Shown: piece by piece, positions 38,488-47,482 of the stretch
Layout of the letters: each line of letters starts with the position of its first letter
Numbering within the stretch: the stretch's first letter is position 1
Origin: Burkholderiales bacterium
GTDB lineage: Bacteria > Pseudomonadota > Gammaproteobacteria > Burkholderiales > Burkholderiaceae_C
Reading direction: 5' to 3'
DNA length: 64,000 nucleotides
NCBI GenBank assembly: GCA_028868855.1
Contig: JAGWTR010000002.1
Location: forward strand, 1-64,000
Made by a program: the position numbers and the translations under genes
Notes under the pieces: generated by a model
Seen by the model: only the letters and a program-made list of their open reading frames with translations
Told to the model about the DNA's origin: nothing
Databases searched by the model: none

Positions 38488-39039
38488 TCAGTGGGTGGCG
38501 GCTTGAGCGCCTTGAGCAGAGTCAAAGACAGAAGTCTGCGGGTGCTTTTGAAGTTCTGCTTCAGCGGCCCGCTGTACCTCATGCACGCAGCCGTCCACCA
38601 AACGGTGGCTGGTCTTCACGTTCATGAGCATGGACTTGGTCAGAATCTGGATCAGCAAAATGCTGTCCTTCATGTCTTCCAGGCGGACCGCGCCGGTGGA
38701 GGACAACACCGGTTTGACCACCCAGCTTTGCTTGCCTTCGCGCAAATTGAAATAACCGCGATTGGTGTCGTTGCGATCGATCACCAGGGTTTTGCCAAAT
38801 TCACACTCATAGCGACCGATCAGCACGCGGGCTGCGGCGGTCATCTGCTCGGCCGTGGCCTCGGGCAGGGCAGCGAATTTGTTCGCCAACTCGGATGTTT
38901 TCGCGGTCTTGGCTTTGCGGTGAATGGTGGACGCGTGTGCCTGCGAGCTGAAGGCTCCCGCGGTCATGCCCAGCACAATGCCGACGGTGATGGCTGCCGC
39001 CCGGATGCGGCGCGCGTGGGTGTGTTTTGTGCTTGACAT
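38488..39039 (-). CDS. Exported protein of unknown function
   Basis: I do not recognise this 183-residue product. From the ATG at 39039 (GGAG site nine bases ahead) it has a basic N-terminus and a hydrophobic core (AAAITVGIVLGMTAGAF), with likely cleavage after SQAHA. The mature part begins with a Lys-rich segment, then ANKFAALPEATAEQMTAAARVLIGRYECEFG and a region with mixed strands. Two cysteines (YECEFG and DGCVHEV) could form a disulphide in the periplasm. It has its own terminator. The 265-base gap upstream (39040-39304) shows no gene or clear terminator for the prp operon. Confidence 0.7.
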   Translation of the reverse strand: MSSTKHTHARRIRAAAITVGIVLGMTAGAFSSQAHASTIHRKAKTAKTSELANKFAALPEATAEQMTAAARVLIGRYECEFGKTLVIDRNDTNRGYFNLREGKQSWVVKPVLSSTGAVRLEDMKDSILLIQILTKSMLMNVKTSHRLVDGCVHEVQRAAEAELQKHPQTSVFDSAQGAQAATH

Positions 39040-39304
39040 GTGGGGGGCTCCTATGGACTTGAGGTATTCGGGGCGGATGCGGTTCGGGCTTTGATGGATG
39101 ATTTTGCCGGCAATTCGCTGATCAGTCACGTGGACCGATCAGGCCCTTGTGCCAGGGATCACGAACAATGGCATGGACATCGCTGTCGCCACGCCCATGA
39201 TGTGATGAATCTCGTCCGGGCATCAGTCCAAATAAGGGGGGATTCCCTTCATTTTCCACATTGTGGATTCTAGGCGCTCTGCGAGGCCGCCCCTCTTGGT
39301 CTAC

Positions 39305-40492
39305 TCAGAACGTGTCACCAGGCACGCGCACCCAGCCTTCCATCAGGATGCGGGCGCTGCGGCTCATGATGGCCTTGGTGACGGTCCATTGACCGTTCAC
39401 CAGCTTGGCCTGGGCGCCGACACGCAGCGTGCCGGAGGGGTGGCCAAAACGCACGGCTTCGCGCGCCCCCCCCCCAGCCGCCTGGTTGACCAGGGTGCCA
39501 GGGATGGCGGCGGCGGTGCCGATGGCGACCGCACAGGTGCCCATCATGGCGTGGTGCAGCTTGCCCATGGACAGGGCGCGCACCAGCAGGTCCACGTCCG
39601 ACGCCTCAATGGTCTTGCCGCTGGACGCCTGGTAAGCGGTGGGCGGCGCCACGAAGGCGATCTTGGGCGTGTGCTGGCGCGTGGCGGCTTCTTCAGGCGT
39701 CTGGATCAGGCCCATGCGCAGGGCACCGGCGATGCGGATGGCTTCGAAGCGCTGAAGGGCTTGGGCGTCCGTGTTGATCTGTTCGCGCAGTTCCGTGCCG
39801 GTGTAGCCAATGTCCGCCGCGTTGACGAACACGGTGGGGATACCGGCCGTGATCATCGTGGCCTTGAAGGTGCCGACGCCCGGTACTTCGAGGTCGTCCA
39901 CCAGCTTGCCCGTGGGGAACATCGAGCCGCCTTCGTCGCCATCGTCGGACGGGTCCATGAACTCCAGCACGATCTCGGCGGCGGGGAAGGTCACGCCATC
40001 GAGCTCGAAGTCACCGGTTTCCTGCACCTGGCCGTTGGTCACGGGCACGTGGGCGATGATGGTCTTCTTGATGTTGGCTTGCCAGACGCGGACCACGCAC
40101 ACGCCGTTGTCGGGAATGCGTGACGGATCGACCAGGCCTGCGTGGATGGCGAAGGCGCCGGCGGCGGTGGACAGGTTGCCGCAGTTGCCCGACCAGTCCA
40201 CAAAGGGCTTGTCGATCGAGACCTGACCGTAGAGGTAATCCACGTCGTGATCGGGCACGCTGGACTTGGACAGGATCACGCACTTGGACGTGGACGAGGT
40301 GGCGCCCCCCATGCCGTCGATGTGGGCGGAATAGGGGTCAGGGCTGCCGATGACGCGCATGAAGAGCTTGTCACGTGCTTCGCCCGGCACCTGGCACGAG
40401 GCTGGCAGGTCAGCCAGGCGGAAGAACACGCCCTTGCTGGTGCCGCCACGGATGTAGGTGGCGGGGATCTTGATTTGCGGTGCGAAGGCCAT
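39305..40492 (-). CDS. prpF: 2-methylaconitate cis-trans isomerase
   Basis: The 395-residue product is PrpF, which isomerises the 2-methylaconitate released by AcnD so that aconitase can hydrate it. It shows the double-hotdog-like (diaminopimelate epimerase) family motifs RGGTSKGVFF, GGATSSTSK, SGNCGNLSTAAGAFA and GMPTV-like AGIPTVFVNA. The ATG at 40492 lies two bases after acnD stops. A run of ten G on the coding strand (39466-39475 as C on plus) encodes Gly-Gly-Gly within QAAGGGAREAV; the frame is intact here. Confidence 0.94.
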   Translation of the reverse strand: MAFAPQIKIPATYIRGGTSKGVFFRLADLPASCQVPGEARDKLFMRVIGSPDPYSAHIDGMGGATSSTSKCVILSKSSVPDHDVDYLYGQVSIDKPFVDWSGNCGNLSTAAGAFAIHAGLVDPSRIPDNGVCVVRVWQANIKKTIIAHVPVTNGQVQETGDFELDGVTFPAAEIVLEFMDPSDDGDEGGSMFPTGKLVDDLEVPGVGTFKATMITAGIPTVFVNAADIGYTGTELREQINTDAQALQRFEAIRIAGALRMGLIQTPEEAATRQHTPKIAFVAPPTAYQASSGKTIEASDVDLLVRALSMGKLHHAMMGTCAVAIGTAAAIPGTLVNQAAGGGAREAVRFGHPSGTLRVGAQAKLVNGQWTVTKAIMSRSARILMEGWVRVPGDTF

Positions 40493-40494
40493 GA

Positions 40495-43113
40495 TCAAGC
40501 TGCCTTGTTAGCGGCGAGGAAGTCCTGAGCGAAGCGCTGCAGCACGCCGCCAGCTTCGTACACCGACACTTCTTCGGCGGTGTCCAGGCGGCAGGTCATC
40601 GGCACGCGCGCGACGTCGCCATTCTTGCGCGTGATCACGAGGGTGAGGTCGGCGCGGGGCTTCAAGTCACCTTCCACGTCATAGGTTTCGGTGCCATCCA
40701 GGGCCAAGGTCAGGCGGTTGGTGCCGGGCTTGAACTCCAGGGGCATCACGCCCATGCCGATCAGGTTGGTGCGGTGGATGCGCTCGAAGCCTTCTGCGGC
40801 AATCGCCTCGACACCGGCCAGGCGCACGCCCTTGGCGGCCCAGTCACGCGAGGAGCCTTGGCCGTAGTCGGCGCCGGCCACGATGATCAGCGGCTGCTTG
40901 CGCTCGTAGTAGGTCTCCATGGCTTCCCACATGCGCACGACCTTGCCCTCGGGCTCGATGCGGGCCAGCGAACCGGCCTTCACCTTGCCATCGGCATCGC
41001 GCACCATCTCGTTCTTCAGCGTCGGGTTCGCAAACGTGGCGCGCATGGCGGTGAGGTGGTCACCACGGTGGGTGGCGTAGGAGTTGAAGTCCTCTTCCGG
41101 CAGGCCCATCTTGTGCAGGTACTCACCGGCGGCCGAGTTCATCAGGATCGCGTTGGACGGCGACAGGTGATCGGTGGTGATGTTGTCCGGCAGGATGGCC
41201 AGCGGGCGCATGCCCTTGAGCGTGCGCGGGTTGGCGGCGAGAGCCCCGACCCCTTCGGTGTCCCAGTAAGGCGGGCGACGGATGTAGGTGGATTGCGGGC
41301 GCCAGTTGTACAGCGGCTCGACCTTCTCGCCAGCGTCGGCCCGGATCGCGAACATCGGCTCGTAGACCTTGCGGAACATCTCGGGCTTTACCGAAGACTT
41401 GACGATGGCATCGATCTCTTCATCGGACGGCCAGATGTCTTTCAGGCGGATCTCTTGGCCGTTGACCACGCCCAGCACGTCGCGCTCGATGTCAAATCGG
41501 ATGGTGCCCGCGATGGCGTAGGCCACGACCAGCGGGGGCGAGGCCAGGAAGGCCTGCTTGGCGTAGGGGTGGATGCGACCGTCGAAGTTGCGGTTGCCCG
41601 AAAGCACGGCGGTGGCGTAGAGGTCGCGGTCGACGATTTCTTTCTGGATGGCTGGGTCGAGTGCGCCCGACATGCCATTGCAGGTGGTGCAGGCAAAACC
41701 CACGATGCCGAAGCCGAGTTTTTCGAGGTCGCCCATCAGGCCGGCTTCGTTCAGGTACAGCTCGACGGTTTTGGAGCCAGGGGCCAGCGAAGACTTCACC
41801 CAGGGCTTGCGCGTGAGTCCCAGCTTGTTGGCGTTGCGGGCCAGCAGGGCGGCCGCGATCACGTTGCGCGGGTTGGAGGTGTTGGTGCAACTGGTGATGG
41901 CCGCGATGATCACCGCGCCATCGGGCATCGTGCCTTCGCTGGCATCGGGCATGCTCCACGGGCCGTTGATGCCCTTGGCGGCCATGTCGGTCGTGGCCAC
42001 GCGGGCGTGCGGGTTCGAGGGGCCAGCCATGTTGCGCACGACGCTGGATAAATCGAAGCTCAGGGTGCGCTCGTAGATGGCGTCCTTCAAGGTGTCGGAC
42101 CACAGGCCGCCTTGCTTGGCGTAGGTCTCGACCAGCTTGATCTGTTCATCGGTGCGGCCGGTGAGGCGCAGGTACTCGATCGTCTGCTCGTCGATGCTGA
42201 ACATGGCGGCGGTGGCGCCGTACTCGGGGGCCATGTTCGAGATGGTGGCGCGGTCGCCAATGGTCAGCTTGGCGGCACCTTCACCGTAGAACTCCAGGTA
42301 GGCACCCACCACCTTCGATTTGCGCAGGAACTCGGTCAAAGCCAGCACCACGTCGGTGGCGGTGATGCCGGGTTGGCGTTGGCCGGTCAGCTTCACGCCC
42401 ACGATCTCGGGCAGGCGCATCCACGAGGCGCGGCCCAGCATCACGTTCTCGGCTTCCAGGCCGCCCACGCCGATGGCGATCACGCCCAGCGCGTCCACGT
42501 GCGGCGTGTGCGAGTCGGTGCCCACGCAGGTGTCGGGGTAGGCCAGGCCGTGGTCGTTGTGGATGACCGGCGACATCTTCTCCAGATTGATCTGGTGCAT
42601 GATGCCGTTCCCCGCCGGGATCACGTCCACATTGGCGAAGGCGTTCTTGGTCCACTCGATGAAGTGGAAGCGGTCTTCGTTGCGGCGCTCTTCGATGTCG
42701 CGGTTCTTTTGGAACGCATCGGGGTCAAAGCCGCCGCACTCCACGGCCAGCGAATGGTCCACGATCAGCTGCACGGGCACCACGGGGTTCACCTTGGCGG
42801 GATCTCCGCCTTCCTTGGCGATGGCATCGCGCAGGCCGGCCAGGTCCACCAATGCGGTCTGGCCCAGGATGTCGTGGCAGGCCACGCGTGTGGGGAACCA
42901 GGGGAAGTCGTGGTCACGCTTGCGTTCGATCAGCTGGGTCAGCGATTGCGTGAGGATGGCCGGGTCGGCTTTGCGCACGAGGTTCTCGGCGTGCACACGC
43001 GAGGTATAGGGCAGCGTGGCCCAAGCGCCGGGCTGGATCGCGTCAACGGCTTCACGCGCATCGAAGTAATCCAGCTCGGTGCCAGGCAGGTTCTTGCGGA
43101 ATTGGGTGTTCAT
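40495..43113 (-). CDS. acnD: Fe/S-dependent 2-methylisocitrate dehydratase AcnD
   Basis: The 872-residue aconitase paralogue dehydrates 2-methylcitrate in propionate oxidation. It resembles AcnA in layout. Cluster cysteines are in [13 protein letters not shown] and FACTTCNGMSGAL; DSHTPHVDALGVIAIGVGG and [16 protein letters not shown] are also seen. The direct pairing with prpF, its obligate partner, identifies it as AcnD rather than a third housekeeping aconitase. It is third in the prpB-prpC-acnD-prpF order. Confidence 0.95.
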   Translation of the reverse strand: MNTQFRKNLPGTELDYFDAREAVDAIQPGAWATLPYTSRVHAENLVRKADPAILTQSLTQLIERKRDHDFPWFPTRVACHDILGQTALVDLAGLRDAIAKEGGDPAKVNPVVPVQLIVDHSLAVECGGFDPDAFQKNRDIEERRNEDRFHFIEWTKNAFANVDVIPAGNGIMHQINLEKMSPVIHNDHGLAYPDTCVGTDSHTPHVDALGVIAIGVGGLEAENVMLGRASWMRLPEIVGVKLTGQRQPGITATDVVLALTEFLRKSKVVGAYLEFYGEGAAKLTIGDRATISNMAPEYGATAAMFSIDEQTIEYLRLTGRTDEQIKLVETYAKQGGLWSDTLKDAIYERTLSFDLSSVVRNMAGPSNPHARVATTDMAAKGINGPWSMPDASEGTMPDGAVIIAAITSCTNTSNPRNVIAAALLARNANKLGLTRKPWVKSSLAPGSKTVELYLNEAGLMGDLEKLGFGIVGFACTTCNGMSGALDPAIQKEIVDRDLYATAVLSGNRNFDGRIHPYAKQAFLASPPLVVAYAIAGTIRFDIERDVLGVVNGQEIRLKDIWPSDEEIDAIVKSSVKPEMFRKVYEPMFAIRADAGEKVEPLYNWRPQSTYIRRPPYWDTEGVGALAANPRTLKGMRPLAILPDNITTDHLSPSNAILMNSAAGEYLHKMGLPEEDFNSYATHRGDHLTAMRATFANPTLKNEMVRDADGKVKAGSLARIEPEGKVVRMWEAMETYYERKQPLIIVAGADYGQGSSRDWAAKGVRLAGVEAIAAEGFERIHRTNLIGMGVMPLEFKPGTNRLTLALDGTETYDVEGDLKPRADLTLVITRKNGDVARVPMTCRLDTAEEVSVYEAGGVLQRFAQDFLAANKAA

Positions 43114-43122
43114 GACGAGTGT

Positions 43123-44295
43123 TTACTTGCGATCCATGATCGGAACAAACTTCTGGTCTTCGGGGCCGGTGTAGTTCGCGCTCGGGCGGATGATCTTGCC
43201 GTCAATGCGTTGTTCGATCACGTGGGCCGACCAGCCGCTGGTGCGGGCGATCACGAACAGCGGGGTGAACATGGCAGTGGGCACGCCCATCATGTGATAA
43301 CTCACGGCAGAGAACCAGTCCAGGTTGGGGAACATCTTCTTGATCTCCCACATGACCGATTCCAGCCGCTCGGCGATGTCGTACATCTTGGTGTTCGCTT
43401 GCTCCAGACTCAGTTCGTGCGCCACCTTCTTGATGACCACGTTGCGGGGGTCGCTCACGGTGTAGACAGGGTGCCCGAAGCCGATCACGACCTCCTTCTT
43501 CTCGACGCGGGCGCGGATGTCGGCCTCGGCTTCGTCAGGGGTGTCGTAACGCTTTTGGATCTCGAAGGCGACTTCGTTGGCGCCGCCGTGCTTGGGGCCG
43601 CGCAGTGCGCCGATGCCACCGCCGATGGCCGAGAACATGTCCGAACCCGTGCCCGCGACCACGCGCGAGGTGAAGGTCGAGGCGTTGAACTCGTGCTCGG
43701 CGTACAGGATCAGCGAGGTGTGCATGGCGCGCACCCAGCTGTCGCGGGGCTTCTCGCCGTGCAGCAGGTGCAGGAAGTGGCCGCCAATGGAGTCATCATC
43801 CGTCTCGACCTCAATGCGTTTGCCGTTGTGGCTGTAGTGGTACCAGTACAGCAGCATCGAGCCCAGCGAGGCCATCAGCTTGTCGGCGATGTCGCGGGCG
43901 CCGGGGTGGTTGTGGTCGTCTTTCTCGGGCGACAGGCAGCCCAGCACGGACACGCCGGTGCGCATCACGTCCATGGGGTGGGCGGACGGCGGCAGTTGTT
44001 CCAGCGCGGTCTTCAGGCCGGCGGGGATGCCGCGCAGTGACTTGAGCTTGGTTTTGTAGAAGGCCAGTTCAGCGCGGGTGGGCAGCTTGCCATGCACCAG
44101 CAGGTAGGCGATTTCTTCGAACTCGCTGGTCTGGGCCAGGTCGAGGATGTCGTAGCCGCGGTAGGCCAGGTCGTTGCCGGTGCGGCCCACGGTGCACAGC
44201 GCGGTGTTGCCGGCAGCGGTGCCGGACAAGGCCACCGACTTCTTGGGTTTGAAGCCGGGGGTGGTGGTGGCTGGTGTCGCGGGGGTGGTGCTCAT
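43123..44295 (-). CDS. prpC: 2-methylcitrate synthase
   Basis: The 390-residue enzyme condenses propionyl-CoA with oxaloacetate. It belongs to the citrate synthase family, with [23 protein letters not shown], the histidine-containing [26 protein letters not shown] and [14 protein letters not shown]. It is shorter than GltA (436) and sits between prpB and acnD. A GGAG ribosome site lies ahead of the ATG. The Ala/Thr/Pro-rich first 15 residues vary in the family. Confidence 0.95.
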   Translation of the reverse strand: MSTTPATPATTTPGFKPKKSVALSGTAAGNTALCTVGRTGNDLAYRGYDILDLAQTSEFEEIAYLLVHGKLPTRAELAFYKTKLKSLRGIPAGLKTALEQLPPSAHPMDVMRTGVSVLGCLSPEKDDHNHPGARDIADKLMASLGSMLLYWYHYSHNGKRIEVETDDDSIGGHFLHLLHGEKPRDSWVRAMHTSLILYAEHEFNASTFTSRVVAGTGSDMFSAIGGGIGALRGPKHGGANEVAFEIQKRYDTPDEAEADIRARVEKKEVVIGFGHPVYTVSDPRNVVIKKVAHELSLEQANTKMYDIAERLESVMWEIKKMFPNLDWFSAVSYHMMGVPTAMFTPLFVIARTSGWSAHVIEQRIDGKIIRPSANYTGPEDQKFVPIMDRK

Positions 44296-44345
44296 TGCAA
44301 GGGTCTCCGAGAGGCAGGTATTGAGTTCAAAAGACTTGGGATGGC

Positions 44346-45230
44346 TTACTTTTTGGCGGCAAACAGGGCATCGAGTTTGTTCTCAAACTCGTGATAGCCA
44401 ATGCGGTCGTACAACTCTTCGCGAGTCTGCATGAGGTCGACCACATTTTTTTGGTGACCATCGCGGCGGATGGCGGTGTAGACCGCTTCGGCGGCCTTGT
44501 TCATGGCGCGGAAGGCACTCAAAGGGTAGAGCACCATCCCGACGCCGGTGGGGCGCAGCTCGTCCACGCTAAACAGCGGCGTCTTGCCGAATTCGGTGAT
44601 GTTGGCCAGCACGGGCACTTTCACGGCCTTGACGAATTTCTCGTAGGTCGGCAGGTCATAGGCCGCCTCGGCAAAAATGCCATCGGCGCCCGCTTCCACG
44701 CAGCGGATGGCGCGCTCAATGGCGGCGTCCACACCATGCACCTGGATGGCATCGGTGCGTGCGATCAGGAAAAAATCCGGGTCGGTCTTGGCATCGGCGG
44801 CGGCCTTGACACGGTCGACCATTTCCTCGGTGGAGACGATTTCCTTGCCCGGACGGTGGCCGCAACGCTTGGCGCCCACCTGATCTTCAATGTGGCAAGC
44901 GGCGGCGCCGAATTTGATCAGGCTCTTGACCGTGCGTTCGATGTTGAAAGCGCTGGGGCCAAAGCCCGTGTCGATGTCGACCAGCAAAGGCACATCGCAC
45001 ACGTCGGAAATGCGTCGCACATCGGTCAACACATCGTCCAGGGTGTTGATGCCCAGATCCGGCAGGCCGAGCGAGCCAGCGGCCACGCCACCGCCCGACA
45101 GGTAGATGGCGCGATAACCCGCGCGCTTGGCCAGCAGGGCATGGTTGGCGTTGATGGCGCCGATGATCTGCAGGGGGGGTTCTTCTTTGAGTGCTTGTCG
45201 AAAGCGCGCGCCAGGGGTCATGGTGGTCAT
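44346..45230 (-). CDS. prpB: 2-methylisocitrate lyase
   Basis: The 294-residue enzyme splits 2-methylisocitrate into pyruvate and succinate. It has the isocitrate lyase/PEP mutase fold with [28 protein letters not shown], and the signature [11 protein letters not shown] holding the catalytic cysteine. The ATG at 45230 follows a GGAG site; a second ATG lies three codons later. It is the first gene of the operon, about 47 bases from the sigma-54 promoter. Confidence 0.95.
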   Translation of the reverse strand: MTTMTPGARFRQALKEEPPLQIIGAINANHALLAKRAGYRAIYLSGGGVAAGSLGLPDLGINTLDDVLTDVRRISDVCDVPLLVDIDTGFGPSAFNIERTVKSLIKFGAAACHIEDQVGAKRCGHRPGKEIVSTEEMVDRVKAAADAKTDPDFFLIARTDAIQVHGVDAAIERAIRCVEAGADGIFAEAAYDLPTYEKFVKAVKVPVLANITEFGKTPLFSVDELRPTGVGMVLYPLSAFRAMNKAAEAVYTAIRRDGHQKNVVDLMQTREELYDRIGYHEFENKLDALFAAKK

Positions 45231-45276
45231 GTCAGTTCTCCAACGTGAACAGTGCAGGGGGTATGGGTCAACGTTC

Positions 45277-45291
45277 GCAACGCGCGTGCCA
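45277..45291 (-). promoter_or_regulatory. Sigma-54 promoter of the prpBC-acnD-prpF operon
   Basis: Read on the minus strand the sequence is TGGCACGCGCGTTGC, an exact -24/-12 match (TGGCAC, five bases, TTGC). Transcription would start near 45266, about 36 bases before the prpB ATG. The divergent gene prpR encodes the matching enhancer-binding activator, so PrpR-dependent activation in response to 2-methylcitrate is expected. Confidence 0.9.
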
Positions 45292-45398
45292 GCCAGCATG
45301 ATGACGCCATAGGCGCTTGACGCTCAAATCTAAGCCATTGATCCTAAACGGAAAAACCTTATCCATTGAAATGCCTGCGGCGTGGCCCTGGAATAAGT

Positions 45399-45414
45399 GT
45401 TTCATCAATGAAAC
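45399..45414. promoter_or_regulatory. Palindrome, candidate PrpR binding site
   Basis: GTTTCAT and ATGAAAC are perfect inverted arms separated by CA. The site lies about 110 bases upstream of the sigma-54 promoter, the usual enhancer distance, and just ahead of a TAAAAT box (45419-45424) that may be the prpR -10. A further half site ATGAAAC occurs at 45430-45436. Binding here could both activate prpB and repress prpR. The link to PrpR is inference from position. Confidence 0.55.
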
Positions 45415-45447
45415 GGGTTAAAATCAAGAATGAAACTTCGCTGAATC

Positions 45448-47427
45448 ATGCCCGCATCGTCTACGCCCTTGCAAATTGCCGCCGCAACGGCTCACGCAGC
45501 CCCGCCCCGCATTGTGGCGGTGGGTTATCGGCGCATCAACAAGATGATGCAGGAATTGGCGCCCAAGTTTGCTGACAGGGCGGTTGTGGAGGTGCTGGAC
45601 GTCGGCTTTGAACACGCCGTGAGCCGTCTGCGCTCCATGCGTCAGACCCACCCGGTGGACGTGATCGTGGCGGCGGGCTCCAACGGCGCCTATCTGCGCC
45701 AGCACCTGGACATGCCGGTGGTGCTCGTCAAAGTGGGTGGTTTCGATCTGATGCAGGCCTTGACTCAGGCCAAGCGCTTGGCGGCTCGCGTGGGCGTGAT
45801 CACTTACGAAGGCATGGCGCCCGAGTTGTCGCCCTTTGGCGAGCTGTTTCGCCTGGAGGTGGCGCAACGCAGCTACCGCACCGAAGATGAAGCACAGGCC
45901 TGCGTGCGCGAACTGGCGCACCTGGGCATCGGGGTGATGGTCGGCTCGGGCGTGGTGGCCGACGTGGCCGATCAGATGGGCCTGACTGGGATGTTTTTGT
46001 ATTCGCTGGATGCGGTGCGTGGTGCCCTGGAGGACGCGCTGGAGGTGGCCCGCGCCTCGCGCATCGAGCAGGCCAAGCGCGAACGGCTCAACACCATCCT
46101 GGCTCAATTGAGCGATGGTGTGATTGCCGTTGATCAGAGCGAGCGCATTCAGACCCTCAACCCTGCCATGGCGCAGCTGCTGGGCATCACGCCTGGCCAA
46201 TGGATGGGCCAAAAACTCAGTGAGGTCTGCGCCGAGTTGAGTCTGCAATCCACGCTGCGCCTGGCCCGGCCGGACCTGGAAAAAATCGAACGCGTCAAGG
46301 GAAAGGCGTTGATCGTCAACCGCATGCCCATCCTTGAGCAAGGCGTCTTGACGGGGGCGGTCTTGAGTTGCCAGGACCCCATTTCCATCCAGCGCGTGGA
46401 CCGGCACATTCGCACCAGCATCAAGCCCAATGCCGTGGCCACCCACTATGAGCTGGGCGAATTTCTGGGCAGCAGCCCTGCGGTGGCGCGTGTCAAGCAG
46501 GTGGCATTGAACTGCGCGCGCAGCCAGGCCACGGTGTTGCTGATCGGAGAGAGCGGCACCGGCAAGGAGCTGATTGCTCAGGGCATTCACATGGCCAGCG
46601 AACGGCGCGACTTGCCTTTCGTGGCCGTCAATTGCGCGGCGGTGTCGGAAAGCCTGCTGGAGAGCGAGCTGTTCGGCCATGAAGAAGGCGCCTTCACTGG
46701 TGCACGCCGTGGCGGCAAGGTCGGTTTGTTCGAGGCGGCGCACAAGGGCACCATTTTTCTGGACGAGGTCGGCGAGATGCCCGTGGCCTTACAGGCGCGT
46801 TTGCTGCGCGTGCTGCAAGAGCGCGAAGTGCTGCGCGTGGGCGCCACCGAACCCACGCCGGTGAATGTGCGCGTGATCGCCGCCACGCACCGCGATTTGT
46901 CGGCGCAGGTGGCGCAAGGCCTGTTCCGGCTGGACCTGTACTACCGGCTCAACATCCTGCGCATCGACGTCCCCCCGCTGCGCGAGCGACTTGATGACAT
47001 CGCCCTGATCGCGCAGGCCTTGCAGCACAAGATCGGCCAGCGCCTGACGCTGAAACCTGCGCAGGCGCAGGCCACGCAAGCACTGATTGATGCCCTGGTG
47101 GTGCGCGCACCGCACTACGACTGGCCGGGCAACGTGCGTGAGCTGGAAAACATCATCGAGCGGCTGGTGGCCTATGGGGCTGGCGCTGCATTGGCAGGCG
47201 CCGCCGCTGACCCCCAAGGTTTCTTGCGCGCCACGGCCCCCGAACTGTTTTCTCAAAGTTCGGGCGCGCCCACGGAGGACCGACCTTTAGAGGGTCTGAA
47301 AGAGCGGCAGGCCCAGATCGAGCGCGCCGAGATCCGCAAGGTCCTGGCCGACTGCGGCGGAGACCGGGGACTGGCCAGCGCACGACTGGGGATCAGCCGG
47401 ACGACGTTGTGGCGGAAATTGAAATGA
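45448..47427 (+). CDS. prpR: Sigma-54-dependent propionate catabolism activator
   Basis: The 659-residue product has three parts: an N-terminal PrpR ligand domain (about 20-190, with VVAVGYRR-like [14 protein letters not shown] and [12 protein letters not shown]), a PAS-like segment (about 205-310), and an AAA+ domain with Walker A GESGTGKE at 367-374, the sigma-54 contact loop GAFTGA at 414-419 and Walker [12 protein letters not shown] Fis-type helix-turn-helix closes it ([19 protein letters not shown]). The ligand in homologues is 2-methylcitrate. It is divergent from prpB. Confidence 0.95.
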   Translation: MPASSTPLQIAAATAHAAPPRIVAVGYRRINKMMQELAPKFADRAVVEVLDVGFEHAVSRLRSMRQTHPVDVIVAAGSNGAYLRQHLDMPVVLVKVGGFDLMQALTQAKRLAARVGVITYEGMAPELSPFGELFRLEVAQRSYRTEDEAQACVRELAHLGIGVMVGSGVVADVADQMGLTGMFLYSLDAVRGALEDALEVARASRIEQAKRERLNTILAQLSDGVIAVDQSERIQTLNPAMAQLLGITPGQWMGQKLSEVCAELSLQSTLRLARPDLEKIERVKGKALIVNRMPILEQGVLTGAVLSCQDPISIQRVDRHIRTSIKPNAVATHYELGEFLGSSPAVARVKQVALNCARSQATVLLIGESGTGKELIAQGIHMASERRDLPFVAVNCAAVSESLLESELFGHEEGAFTGARRGGKVGLFEAAHKGTIFLDEVGEMPVALQARLLRVLQEREVLRVGATEPTPVNVRVIAATHRDLSAQVAQGLFRLDLYYRLNILRIDVPPLRERLDDIALIAQALQHKIGQRLTLKPAQAQATQALIDALVVRAPHYDWPGNVRELENIIERLVAYGAGAALAGAAADPQGFLRATAPELFSQSSGAPTEDRPLEGLKERQAQIERAEIRKVLADCGGDRGLASARLGISRTTLWRKLK

Positions 47428-47482
47428 GACGCCCGCAGCACGGCGCGCTAGACTGATCAGCGTAGTCTCCTTCCATTGTTTC

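Noticed and set aside
39466-39475. Possible frameshift in prpF at the ten-base homopolymer.
   Set aside because: The frame continues uninterrupted through the tract to the conserved C-terminus, so the copy here is intact; only its instability is of interest.
42112-44040. A 642-codon open frame on the plus strand opposite acnD and prpC.
   Set aside because: It spans two convincing genes on the other strand and the translation has no recognisable domain; another codon-bias shadow.
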